Origin: Fagopyrum homotropicum
Lineage: Eukaryota > Streptophyta > Magnoliopsida > Caryophyllales > Polygonaceae
Assembly (NCBI GenBank): GCA_033239125.1
Contig: BSWB01000004.1
Span: 62,433,501-62,497,500, forward strand
Direction: 5' to 3'
Length of the DNA: 64,000 nucleotides
A model generated the notes under the pieces. That model was given only the letters and a program-made list of their open reading frames with translations. It was not told the origin of the DNA and did no database searches. Shown here in pieces: positions 1 through 9,713 of this stretch (the stretch's first letter is position 1; each line of letters begins with the position of its first letter). The position numbers and the translations under genes are program-made.

Positions 1-3000
1 TGCAAGGGTTTAGCTTCAACCCTCAAGTTATTACTCTTGTTCGCCAAAACCAATTTGGCGGGACAAGCGCTGAATCTCCACACCAACACTTGCAAAACTT
101 TGAGTGTATGATGGAGACAATGAGACCGAAGAGTGCTACTACCAACAACTATAAGCTTAAGCCTTTCTTCTTCTCCTTGAAGGGGAAAGCGTTGTCTTGG
201 TACCAAGCTCTTCCTAGGGGGAAACTAGACACGTGGGAAGACCTTTCTGCGGAGTTCCTCACCAAATTCTTTCCGCCATCCAAAACGGCGGAACTTAGAG
301 GTAAGATCAATGCATTTTCCATGAGATCTAACAAAAGTTTGTTTCAATCATGGGAAAGGTTTCAGGACTTGTTATTGGATTGCCCTCATCATGGCATATC
401 CAAGCTTGCATTGCTGGAGATCTACTATAAGGGGCTGGATGCGGGAACGCAATTCAACCTCCAATCCCTCTCATGTGGAACATTCATGGACATGAGAGAA
501 GATGACGCTTGGGACTTCATTGAGAAGCAAGCAAGGGTCATAGAGAAGTATTCTCACCGGAAAGTGGAGGGACATCGTGTGGAGCAAGGAGCAAAGCTCA
601 CACATGAAGCTCAAAATCAGATTTTCTCCCTCAACAATGAGATCAAAGAGTTGAAGGAGGCTATCAAGACCAACTTCCCAAAGCAACAAGGGAAGGATGT
701 TGGCTATTTGGGCAACAACAATGGCGGTGATAACACCAACCGCAACAACAACAACAACAACAACAATAACCACAACAACAACCGGAATAACAATTGGAAT
801 GGAAACAACAACAACCGGAACAACAATTGGAACAACAATAGGGGTTCAAACAACAACAATTGGCGCTCCAATCAACAAAATTCCGGTAACTCTTATCCTT
901 CCAATGCTAATCCACTAACTCCACCTTCCTCTTCCTCTACTCCTTTGAAAAGCCAGGGGCAATCATCTAATGGAGGAAACAATACGGGAAAGGAGAAGCC
1001 CGATCCCATGTTGGAAACGATTTTGGGAAAGCTTCAAGGGTTGGAGAACCGCATCATTAAGGTTGACGATCAAATTTCTAAGGTTGATAAAGCTCAAAAG
1101 GTTTTAGAAAACCAAATGTTCAGCCATGCGGAGGAAGTTCCTAGGAATCAAGGGAAACTTCCAGGAAAGACGGAGGACAACCCTAAGGGAAGGGTGATGG
1201 CAATCACAACTAGGAGCGGAGTGACTACCACCGATCCGCAGCCTAAGTTCGTTGAAGTCCCCGTAGAGAAAGACAAAGAGAAGGGGAAGGAGAAGGAAGA
1301 TGTCTACGTTCCTCCTCCAGCTTATAAACCTCCCCTACCATTCCCTCAATCTAGAGCGAGAGCGCGCCTAGATAAACAGTTTGGTAAGTTCATAGAACTC
1401 ATGAGCAAGCTGCATATTAATATACCATTTATTGATGCTATTGTAGGTATGCCGGCTTATGGCAAGTTCTTGAAGGAGCTCCTCTCCAACAAGAGGAAGC
1501 TAGAAGACTTCGGAGAGGTTAAGATGAGTTCGGATTCTTCGGAACTCATCAAGACCATGAAGGAGAAAATGCCCCCAAAGCTAAAGGATCCGGGGTCATT
1601 TTGCATTCCCATAGGAGTGGGAGATGTCACATACGATGCGTTATGTGACTTAGGAGCAAGTGTGAGCATCATACCACTTGCATTGTGTAGGAAGATCGGT
1701 TTAGGAGACCCTAAACCGGTGAAGATGACGTTGTACATGGCGGATCGATCCATCACTCGCCCCGTCGGTATCGTAGAAGACGTCCCGGTCAAGCTAGGTA
1801 AATTCTTTGTTCCCATTGATTTTGTTGTGCTTGACATTCCTGCAGATAGTCCGGTTCCGATCATACTCGGAAGACCGTTTCTTGCAACTTCCGGCTGCAT
1901 AGTCGATTGCAAGAATGGTAGACTCGCTTTTGATATAGGAGAAGAGAAAGTAGAGTTCGTTCTTTCCACTTTAGTAAAGGAGCCAATCTTCGATGAGGAC
2001 ACATTCGATATCCAAGACGAAGAAGGGTTGTCTAGGGAGGAGGTAAGTGCGATTCTCTTTAACGATCCTTTACAAAAAGTTATCACTATGAGTCTAATAA
2101 ATGTAGGGGAAGAAGAAGAGTGCAATGAGGCAATTGAAGCCTTAGAAGCACAAGAAGAGATGCATGAAGTGGAGTTTGAAAAACTCAACGATGAGGCAGA
2201 AAACGTGAGAATCCACAGCCACACACTATATTCCACGGCCGTGGATTTCACAACCAAAACCGTGTCCCACTCCAGGGGGTTATACGGTCGTGGAGAAGAC
2301 ATGACAACCGTATTTCCCTTCCACGCCCTAAACCACGGCCGTGGAGGACAAGAGGAACCCGTAATTTTGGGCGTGGAAAGGAGTGATCGAGACACTTTTT
2401 CAACTTCTTCTGATTCTTCTCCCACACACTCATCACCCTTAGAAACTTCTAAGGAGACATCGGATGCTTCTCAAGGATCATTGGAAGCTCCGAAAGCAAT
2501 GGAACTCAAACCACTTCCTACTCATCTAAGGTACGCTTTTCTAGGACCTAATTCTAACTTCCCGGTTATTGTTAGTTCCGATCTAAGCATAGATGAACAT
2601 AATCAGCTCATGATTGTCCTTAGGAAACATAGGAAAGCTTTAGGCTATACTATTGAGGACTTAGTAGGAATTAAACCCTCCCTATGCATGCATAAGATAC
2701 TAATGGAGGAAGATTTTAGAACTTCAAGACAACCTCAAAGGCGGTTGAATCCGACCATGAAGGAGGTTGTCAAGAAGGAAATTCTTAAGCTTCTTGATGC
2801 AGGTATCATCTACCTTATCTCCGATAGTAAGTGGGTGAGTCCGGTTCAAGTAGTTCCGAAGAAGGGAGGAATGACGGTCATCACCAACAAAAACAACGAA
2901 CTCATTCCTACCCGAACTGTGACGGGATGGCGGATGTGCATAGACTACCGCAAGCTCAACAATGCAACGCGGAAGGATCATTTCCCATTGCCATTCATTG

Positions 3001-5405
3001 ATCAAATGCTTGAAAGGTTAGCACAACATTCACATTTTTGCTACCTTGACGGTTATAGTGGTTTCTTTCAGATTCCGATACACCCGGATGATCAAGAGAA
3101 GACCACATTCACGTGCCCATGGGGTACGTTTGCTTATAGGAGAATGCCGTTCGGGCTTTGCAACGCCCCAGCCACCTTCCAACGGTGCATGATGGCCATC
3201 TTCTCCGAATACGTAGAGGAAATCATGGAGGTCTTCATGGACGACTTCTCCGTATACGGTTCCTCTTTTAACGATTGCCTTTCTAACCTTTCTCTTGTTT
3301 TGCAAAGGTGTGAAGACACTAACCTAGTTCTTAATTGGGAGAAGTGTCAATTTATGGTTAAGGAAGGAATTGTATTAGGCCACTTAGTCTCTAGTAGAGG
3401 GATAGAAGTAGACAAAGCTAAGATAGAGACCATAGAGAAACTTCCTCCCCCAACTTCGGTGAAAGGGATAAGAAGTTTCCTAGGACATGCTGGATTTTAT
3501 AGACGTTTCATTAAGGACTTTTCTAAAATATCAAAACCTCTCACTAATCTATTGATGAAGGATGCGGTTTTTGAGTTTTCGCAGGAATGTTTGGATGTGT
3601 TTAACACAATTCGGCAAGCTCTAATTTCAGCACCTATTATCCAACCTCCGGATTGGACTCTTCCCTTTGAGGTTATGTGCGATGCTAGTGACGTAGCTAT
3701 TGGAGCTGTTCTTGGACAACGAAAGGAAGGGAGAACCCATGCCATATACTATGCTAGCAAGACGCTAGATGAAGCGCAGCTCAACTACGCCACTACCGAA
3801 AAAGAGTTTTTAGCCATTGTCTATGCTATTGACAAGTTTCGCTCTTATCTTGTAGGTGCAAAGGTGATTGTCTACACGGATCATGCTGCGATCCGGTACC
3901 TCCTTGCGAAGAAAGATGCGAAGCCAAGGCTAATTAGATGGATTCTTCTCCTACAAGAATTCGATCTTGAGATCCGCGACAAGAAAGGTTCAGAAAATTC
4001 TGTTGCGGATCATTTGAGTCGCCTAACACATCTAGAGGACGACCATTTACCCATCGACGACTCCTTCCCGGACGAACACCTACACCTTATTGAGGAGTGC
4101 ATCGATGTGATCTCCAAAGGTAACGAACCATGGTTTGCTGATTTTGTTAACTATTTGGTTTGTCAGGAGATACCACCCGGATTATCCTACGCACAAAGGA
4201 AGAAGTTCTTTAAAGATGTCCGGGAATACTTTTGGAACGAGCCTCTCCTCTTTAAGAGAGGTCCGGATGGCATCATTCGGCGATGTGTGCCGGAAGATGA
4301 GATGCAAAGTGTCATCCGTCATTGTCATTCACTACCTTGTGGAGGACACGCTAGTTCGAACAAGACTAGCGCAAAGGTATTGCAATCCGGATTCTTTTGG
4401 CCTACCTTATTTAGAGATGTGCAATCCTTTGTTTCTTGCTGCGATGCTTGTCAAAGAACAAGCAATATCTCTAGGAGGAATGAGATGCCCCTCAACAACA
4501 TCCAAGAGGTGGAGATTTTCGACGTTTGGGGAGTAGACTTCATGGGACCATTCCCATCTTCTTGTGGAAACCAATACATACCATTGGCGGTAGACTACGT
4601 TTCTAGATGGGTAGAAGCAATTGCCTCTCCCACCAATGATGCAATGGTGGTGGTTAAGTTCTTCAACAAGACCATCTTCCCGCGATTTGGGACGCTAAGG
4701 ACTATCACTAGTGATGGAGGTTCTCACTTCATTGCCCGGCGCTTTGAAGCTCTTCTAGCTAAGTATGGGGTTACTCACAAGATCGCTACCCCTTACCATC
4801 CACAAACAAGTGGACAAGTTGAGATCTCAAATAGGGAGATCAAAGGAATCCTAGAGAAGACGGTTTCAAGGACTAGGAAGGATTGGTCTTTGAAGCTTGA
4901 TGATGCATTGTGGGCGTACCGAACTAAATACAAGACTCCCATAGGAACCACACCATACAACCTTGTGTATGGGAAGTCTTGTCACTTGCCGGTAGAGTTG
5001 GAGCACAAAGCGTTTTGGGCTATCAAGTGGTTAAGCTTCAGCATGAAGGAAGCGGGAGAGAAACGTCTCCTAGACATCAATGAGCTGGATGAACTCCACT
5101 TGAATGCTTATGAAAACGCTAAAATCTATAAGGAGAGAGCAAAGCGTTGGCATGATAAGCATATCATTCCAAAGGACTTCAAAGAAGGAGATCAAGTTCT
5201 CCTCTTCAATTCAAGGCTTCGTCTCTTTCCAGGTAAACTTGAATCTCGTTGGACCGGACCTTTTCTAATTAAGTGTATTTTCCCCCATGGTGCAGTTGAA
5301 GTATGGGGTGAAACGGGCGGAAGCTTTAAGGTGAACGGCCAACGACTCAAGAAGTATACACCGGAACTCCAAACCGAAGAGTTCGCGCCTACCGCACTCG
5401 AATAA
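1..5405 (+). CDS. Gag-Pol polyprotein of element A (5' partial)
   Basis: The reading frame is open from the first base (codons in frame from position 3) to the stop at 5403-5405. By comparison with element B about 177 N-terminal residues are missing. Visible in order: the gag core (nt 150-440), an Asn-rich linker (nt 711-862), a retropepsin site with DLGAS (near nt 1647), RT with the FMDDF catalytic box (near nt 3234), RNase H with CDASD (near nt 3679), an HHCC integrase finger (nt 4319-4455) and the D,D,E integrase core (nt 4524-4835). No CCHC zinc knuckle is seen in gag. Compared with B it reads VAIG instead of VDIG in RNase H and TITSDGG instead of TIISDGG in integrase; the latter departs from the usual ISDGG context. 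The protein copies the element RNA and integrates the cDNA. Confidence 0.93.
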   Translation, partial: QGFSFNPQVITLVRQNQFGGTSAESPHQHLQNFECMMETMRPKSATTNNYKLKPFFFSLKGKALSWYQALPRGKLDTWEDLSAEFLTKFFPPSKTAELRGKINAFSMRSNKSLFQSWERFQDLLLDCPHHGISKLALLEIYYKGLDAGTQFNLQSLSCGTFMDMREDDAWDFIEKQARVIEKYSHRKVEGHRVEQGAKLTHEAQNQIFSLNNEIKELKEAIKTNFPKQQGKDVGYLGNNNGGDNTNRNNNNNNNNNHNNNRNNNWNGNNNNRNNNWNNNRGSNNNNWRSNQQNSGNSYPSNANPLTPPSSSSTPLKSQGQSSNGGNNTGKEKPDPMLETILGKLQGLENRIIKVDDQISKVDKAQKVLENQMFSHAEEVPRNQGKLPGKTEDNPKGRVMAITTRSGVTTTDPQPKFVEVPVEKDKEKGKEKEDVYVPPPAYKPPLPFPQSRARARLDKQFGKFIELMSKLHINIPFIDAIVGMPAYGKFLKELLSNKRKLEDFGEVKMSSDSSELIKTMKEKMPPKLKDPGSFCIPIGVGDVTYDALCDLGASVSIIPLALCRKIGLGDPKPVKMTLYMADRSITRPVGIVEDVPVKLGKFFVPIDFVVLDIPADSPVPIILGRPFLATSGCIVDCKNGRLAFDIGEEKVEFVLSTLVKEPIFDEDTFDIQDEEGLSREEVSAILFNDPLQKVITMSLINVGEEEECNEAIEALEAQEEMHEVEFEKLNDEAENVRIHSHTLYSTAVDFTTKTVSHSRGLYGRGEDMTTVFPFHALNHGRGGQEEPVILGVERSDRDTFSTSSDSSPTHSSPLETSKETSDASQGSLEAPKAMELKPLPTHLRYAFLGPNSNFPVIVSSDLSIDEHNQLMIVLRKHRKALGYTIEDLVGIKPSLCMHKILMEEDFRTSRQPQRRLNPTMKEVVKKEILKLLDAGIIYLISDSKWVSPVQVVPKKGGMTVITNKNNELIPTRTVTGWRMCIDYRKLNNATRKDHFPLPFIDQMLERLAQHSHFCYLDGYSGFFQIPIHPDDQEKTTFTCPWGTFAYRRMPFGLCNAPATFQRCMMAIFSEYVEEIMEVFMDDFSVYGSSFNDCLSNLSLVLQRCEDTNLVLNWEKCQFMVKEGIVLGHLVSSRGIEVDKAKIETIEKLPPPTSVKGIRSFLGHAGFYRRFIKDFSKISKPLTNLLMKDAVFEFSQECLDVFNTIRQALISAPIIQPPDWTLPFEVMCDASDVAIGAVLGQRKEGRTHAIYYASKTLDEAQLNYATTEKEFLAIVYAIDKFRSYLVGAKVIVYTDHAAIRYLLAKKDAKPRLIRWILLLQEFDLEIRDKKGSENSVADHLSRLTHLEDDHLPIDDSFPDEHLHLIEECIDVISKGNEPWFADFVNYLVCQEIPPGLSYAQRKKFFKDVREYFWNEPLLFKRGPDGIIRRCVPEDEMQSVIRHCHSLPCGGHASSNKTSAKVLQSGFFWPTLFRDVQSFVSCCDACQRTSNISRRNEMPLNNIQEVEIFDVWGVDFMGPFPSSCGNQYIPLAVDYVSRWVEAIASPTNDAMVVVKFFNKTIFPRFGTLRTITSDGGSHFIARRFEALLAKYGVTHKIATPYHPQTSGQVEISNREIKGILEKTVSRTRKDWSLKLDDALWAYRTKYKTPIGTTPYNLVYGKSCHLPVELEHKAFWAIKWLSFSMKEAGEKRLLDINELDELHLNAYENAKIYKERAKRWHDKHIIPKDFKEGDQVLLFNSRLRLFPGKLESRWTGPFLIKCIFPHGAVEVWGETGGSFKVNGQRLKKYTPELQTEEFAPTALE
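2230..2350 (+). repeat. Palindromic motif cluster inside gag-pol (A)
   Basis: Two perfect copies of the 12 bp palindrome CCACGGCCGTGG (2233-2244 and 2333-2344) and a looser copy between them lie in the linker between protease and RT. They are translated in frame, giving short Gly-Arg-Gly type stretches. The same motif recurs after pol, before ORF2 and in the LTR. Confidence 0.85.
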
Positions 5406-6233
5406 GTGCGAGATTGGTCTAGCTACGGACCTTAAACAAAGCGCTTCTTGGGAGGCAACCCAAGGTATTGCATTCTTGTTTTTGTTTTCGATCCACAGAT
5501 TAGCTTAGTATAGACGTTTTTCGCTTTGTTTTTGCCTTCGATTCCTTCCGGTATGTTCGTGTTTTTGGATGTAGGAACGATGGAAAAGGAAAAGGGAAGG
5601 ATAATGTTGAAGAAAAGTGACGAAATTTGGACTTTGGAGTTTTACATAGAGTTCCACGGCCTAAACCACGGTCGTGACAGCTACAGTACCCGTAATTTCC
5701 ACAAGCCTTTGAAAAATCACAAAAACCACGGTTCCGTACAATTCCACGGCCGTGGAACACCCCGACAGACCGTGATTTTCAAAATTTTACATGTGACTAT
5801 ATAAACCACGTTCTTCACAAAATTCACCCACAAAACCCCTCTTCCACGACCTAAACGCCGAAATCCACGACCCTCTCTCAAATCCTCGTTTCTTAATCGT
5901 TTTTAACGATTCTTCTTCCCAAACTGAAGCAAATTCGACCACCAACAAGATCCAAGCGACGAATCGAGCGGAAATTCACCAAGGAACGCACAATTCGGAT
6001 TTTTAAATCCGAAAAATAGGTTTTTCCACTCTTCTTGATCTTTGTCGATTTGATTCGTTTTTGTTAGAGATTTTAGGAAGAACTGATTGAAATTGGAGGA
6101 AATTAGATTAGGGCTGCCTGTTTGTTGAGATTGAGTGCTGAATTCTGAGATTTGCGAATTTCTGAGACGAATCACGGTTCCTGGGAGAACCACGGCCGTG
6201 GAATCATTAGAACAGCCCGTAATTTTTGACAAA
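5406..6233 (+). other. Spacer between gag-pol and ORF2 (A), with motif copies
   Basis: No convincing gene is seen. A perfect CCACGGCCGTGG lies at 5744-5755 and another at 6190-6201 just before ORF2, with looser copies near 5655-5680. The frame of ORF2 is open upstream to 6135 but has no ATG there. The spacer could hold a promoter or splice acceptor for ORF2 expression; the sequence alone does not decide this. Confidence 0.6.
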
Positions 6234-7796
6234 ATGGACTTTGTGAGAAGAGTTTCGGGGAGGATTAAGGAGAAGAAGGATAACCAGAACAAGAAGAGGA
6301 AAGGTAATCCCTCCTCTTCCTCATCCTCTAGAGCACCACCACCCTCTTCCCCTTCACCTCCATCATCACCTTCCTCACCCTCACCACCTAGCCCTCGAGT
6401 ACCGACCATTCATGAGGATCACCTTGCTGCGCTCGAGAGAATCCATGAGAGACCTGTGATTGGACCTAGGTACCTTTTGTTAGAGGATCTAACTCCTCTT
6501 AACATAGTTGATGACCTCACTTGGCTCTTGGATAGAGCCGGACTTATTGTCTTCTCGGCTATCCAAGAAGACGCTTATGAGGAGATTACACGAGAGGTTG
6601 TGACGTCTTTCGAGCACAGCCATGTAGACAGGACCGTCTCTTTCCGTCTTATGGAAAGAGACTATCATTTTACCATCCGTGAGTTCGGAACCTTCTTCGG
6701 GTTTCATGAGACCTTTAACAGTCGTTTTCCTAGTGGCGTTTACGCCAAGGACTTTTGGGAGGAGGTGGCGATGATTTACGCCAGCGAGGACCGCTGGCAG
6801 CCCGCTGACACCAAGGCTAGGTCGATGTACCACCTAGCCTTGAAGATTGCCCACCGTGTTCTTTCGGAGTGTCTCTTTCCTAGGACGGAGACGCCCCAAA
6901 AGATCAAGACGGATGAGCTCTTTTTACTTTACTCCATGCTATACGGGCGCCGAGCTGACTGTGCCACTCTCTTGGCTGCTACTATGAGCAAGCTCAAGAA
7001 CAAGAAGAAGTGCAACATCGGATATGGTGGGATAGTTACCCACCTTGCTAGGAGCTTGGGAGTTGATTTTTCTGCTTGTACCCGCATACCGGCCGTTCCC
7101 TTAGGACTCCATGCCTTCATGACTAGGGGTCTCATCTTCCCCACACATAGAGGTCCGCCTTATGCCGCCATGCCTTGGGAGAGCAGGACGGGTAGGGGTA
7201 TAGAGTGGCTACCGGAGTACTCCATTATGGCGGGACGCCATAATTGGAAGGAGACGTTCGCTGCTATGCATGCGAACAGGATAGCAGCTCCCCCATATGT
7301 CCCACCACCAGTTGTTGAGGAGGAGGAGATGGGAGATCAGTTTGAGGGTGGAGGAGGAGCCGAGCAGGAGTTTGGCACGTTTCCGGATCAGCCGGAGGCG
7401 GCCCCCGATGCACCTAGACGTTCTCCACGTCCAGCTAGAGCTCTAGGCTCGTCTTCTCGCCGCGCTAGCGTGAGTGAGAGACCTACATGGATGACCACAC
7501 CTCCTGCATGGTACGGAGCTCCACCTCCTTGGTCCACAGAGCAGACAGCAGCACCAGCACCAGCACCATCCGACGCTCCAGCATGGTACAGTCAGGCTCC
7601 GGGATGGTATGAGCAGATGCCGGATTGGGCTACTGGCCTTTCGGAGAGAGTAGGAGCATTGGAGATCCGAGCCGATGCTAGAGATGGACGCTTAGACGAC
7701 CTCGACCACATGATGAGGGATGTCTACTGCCAGCAGTTTGGGCGGTTTTATGATCCTAGCTTCTCTCCATTCCCGCCTCCACCAGCGCCGCAGTGA
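6234..7796 (+). CDS. ORF2 of element A: Athila env-position protein
   Basis: A 520-residue frame starts at the first in-frame ATG (protein begins MDFVRRVSG). After a basic N terminus comes a Ser/Pro-rich stretch (about residues 25-60), then a long domain resembling the Athila ORF-1 protein family (about 60-390), then a Pro/Trp/Tyr-rich part with repeated AWY and GWYEQ phrases (about 420-467) and a short hydrophilic helix-like tail. No signal peptide or clear membrane span is seen, so calling it an envelope protein would rest on position only. The frame is intact and differs from the copy in B by one Val/Ile change. Its function is not known. Confidence 0.85.
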   Translation: MDFVRRVSGRIKEKKDNQNKKRKGNPSSSSSSRAPPPSSPSPPSSPSSPSPPSPRVPTIHEDHLAALERIHERPVIGPRYLLLEDLTPLNIVDDLTWLLDRAGLIVFSAIQEDAYEEITREVVTSFEHSHVDRTVSFRLMERDYHFTIREFGTFFGFHETFNSRFPSGVYAKDFWEEVAMIYASEDRWQPADTKARSMYHLALKIAHRVLSECLFPRTETPQKIKTDELFLLYSMLYGRRADCATLLAATMSKLKNKKKCNIGYGGIVTHLARSLGVDFSACTRIPAVPLGLHAFMTRGLIFPTHRGPPYAAMPWESRTGRGIEWLPEYSIMAGRHNWKETFAAMHANRIAAPPYVPPPVVEEEEMGDQFEGGGGAEQEFGTFPDQPEAAPDAPRRSPRPARALGSSSRRASVSERPTWMTTPPAWYGAPPPWSTEQTAAPAPAPSDAPAWYSQAPGWYEQMPDWATGLSERVGALEIRADARDGRLDDLDHMMRDVYCQQFGRFYDPSFSPFPPPPAPQ

Positions 7797-8464
7797 TTGA
7801 TTGCATGACCGTTCGCATTAGCCATTCCACCGCCACTTTGTGAGTTTCTTTTTCCTTTTTTTTTATTTTCTTTCTTTCTTTTGAACATTAGGGACAATGT
7901 TCGTCCTAAGTATGGGGTGGGATGTACTAAAAGTTTGTAATAACTCTTACTCACTATGTTTGCTTCTATTCGAGACTATCATTGCATGTTCATTATATTG
8001 TTGCACGTTTCATTATTGCATTGCATGAAAAAAAGAACTTGAAAAACCCATAAAAATTGCAAAATTTTGAAATTTTTGTACTTCTAATAAATTGAGATGA
8101 TTTCTATGATAATCACTACTTGTGAATTGAGTTTGATGACAATTGCATGCTTAAAAGATTAGTGAATTGAAAAGAAATTGAATGTGTTGATTGTACTTCT
8201 TTTGCAAGTTTCATAATGTGATGAATGTTACCTAAATCATGTTGAGAAATTGAAGTTGAAATCACACTATAAGTTCTTATACTTCTTGTTGAGATGATTA
8301 AGGCAATTCGATTTTTTCTTTCTTCTTTCTTTGATCATTTTAGCTCCTCATTGAAATATTGACCTCCTTTACCTATCCGGGAATTTGGAGAAGTGAATGA
8401 AAAAGGCATGTTTGATGTGGGAGGGCCATGAGAGCAATTATTTGCAATCAAAAGAATAGAAAGA

Positions 8465-8840
8465 AATTCTAGGTTTGGGGAAGTCAATCATGACGATGAG
8501 TAACTCGGCACCATTCACATAGCCGGGTGTTTGTGTCTTGCCAAAGTCGGATTGAGCAATATTCCTAGCGGATTATGGTATGTGCGCTAAGGGTTTGAGG
8601 CATCTCGTAAAAATTGAGAACGCCAATCTCCTAGGCTTCAGTTTTTGTGCACCTCTGTCCATAACTCCAAAAGTAAAGTCGAAAAATGAAAAGAAGAGAG
8701 CGAAGCTCTAAGTTGAAGGTGTTGCGGAAACCGCAAAAGAAGAAGAAGGAGTAGTTGTCCACTTTCCCGGATTCATGCACCACATTCCTTAAAGTTTCCT
8801 TCCCTTTCCACATTCTAGACCTTTTCTTTGAAAGTCCTTA
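8465..8840 (+). other. Conserved noncoding block in Athila 3' region (A)
   Basis: Shares long runs with element C, for example TTGCCAAAGTCGGATTGAGC and GGGTTTGAGGCATCTCG, although the surrounding sequence has diverged. Stops occur in all forward frames, so protein coding is unlikely. A role in RNA export, packaging or minus-strand events is possible but only inferred. Confidence 0.6.
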
Positions 8841-9146
8841 AGATCAAAAGAATGTTATATGACTTGGTGATTTAGATTGAAGTTTCTTATGATTGATTTT
8901 GATAATGTTTAAAGGTTATGATGTTTGTATGGAAGTTTGATTAATTCATGAGTTTTCTTTACTCTTTACTCTTTGTTAAGTGTATGAAAGTCTTATAAAC
9001 GATTGAAGCAAGATTTGAGAATGATCTATTCTTTAGAAGGCACATTCCTCCAAAAGAAGTATTGCTTTGAAAAGATACACATATTTCATCCTAACTCTTG
9101 TTTTAAAAGCTTTTGAAAGACCTTGCTTAGGGACAAGCAAGTTGCA

Positions 9147-9160
9147 AGTATGGGGTTATT
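9147..9160 (+). promoter_or_regulatory. Polypurine-tract-like site before 3' LTR (A)
   Basis: AAGTATGGGGTTATT precedes the LTR. Element C has a very similar AAGTATGGGGTATTT directly before its LTR start TGATAGCATG, which supports this as the plus-strand primer region. Confidence 0.6.
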
Positions 9161-9437
9161 TATTAACATGAAATATTGTGATATTTTAGGCACGTTTTCT
9201 AAGTGTATTTGATTCATATTGATAGTCTTTGATTTAGCATTGTTGCATTTGTGAGCTAGTTTGCCTATATTATCGATATGGATGTCTACACTAGCTTTAT
9301 GTTGATTATAGGTGATTAAGAGCCATTTCCGAACGGAATCGAGCAAAGATGAGTTGATTGAGTATGTCCATGGATTGAGGGCATTCTTAGGAGCAAAATG
9401 GATGTCAACTTCAAGAATGCACGAGGCTAGGGAAGAA

Positions 9438-9628
9438 TCACGTTCTTGCCCTAAACCACGCTCTAAAATACGGCCGTACTACAAACCACGTTCAGTTCCA
9501 CGGCCGTGGAACCCTGCAGGAGAAGCGTGATTCATTCCAGAAGCTTTTACGGTCGTGGAATCCATGGTTCAAACCGTGTTGATTCCCACGCTCTAAATTA
9601 CGGTCGTGGAACCTTCCACGACCGTGAT
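9438..9628 (+). repeat. Palindromic motif cluster in U3 (A)
   Basis: One perfect CCACGGCCGTGG (9498-9509) plus several relatives such as TACGGCCGTA, TACGGTCGTGGAA and CCACGACCGTGA lie about 80-270 bp upstream of the TATA box. A further perfect copy lies at 10295-10306, downstream of the TATA box. Confidence 0.85.
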
Positions 9629-9703
9629 CTTGGCGATCTTTTTCGCCACATTTTGAAGCCACGATCTTTTGGAGATTGGGACGGGCCGATATTTTATCTT
9701 GCC

Positions 9704-9713
9704 CTATAAAAAG
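9704..9713 (+). promoter_or_regulatory. TATA box of element A 3' LTR
   Basis: CTATAAAAAG in a position matching the TATA box of both B LTRs. As part of a 3' LTR it could drive read-out into the right flank. Confidence 0.6.

Larger units (their letters stand above)
7797..9160 (+). other. 3' noncoding region of A between ORF2 and 3' LTR
   Basis: 1.36 kb without a supportable gene. It is A/T-rich at first, then holds a block at about 8465-8840 that is clearly similar to 23040-23400 (read on -) in the diverged element C. A G-rich polypurine-like tract (AGTATGGGG, 9148-9156) lies just before the LTR. Confidence 0.7.

Noticed and set aside
664..849. Cys-rich small protein on - opposite the Asn-rich linker
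   Set aside because: An artefact of reading AAC repeats on the other strand.
1457..2425. 322-codon open frame on - inside gag-pol of A (also 28531-29499 in B)
   Set aside because: It mirrors the conserved forward frame and its composition; no domain or start context is seen. Present in both copies only because the copies are identical.
6135..6233. Upstream extension of ORF2 to 6135
   Set aside because: Has no ATG; the first in-frame ATG is at 6234 and the extension runs through a motif copy.
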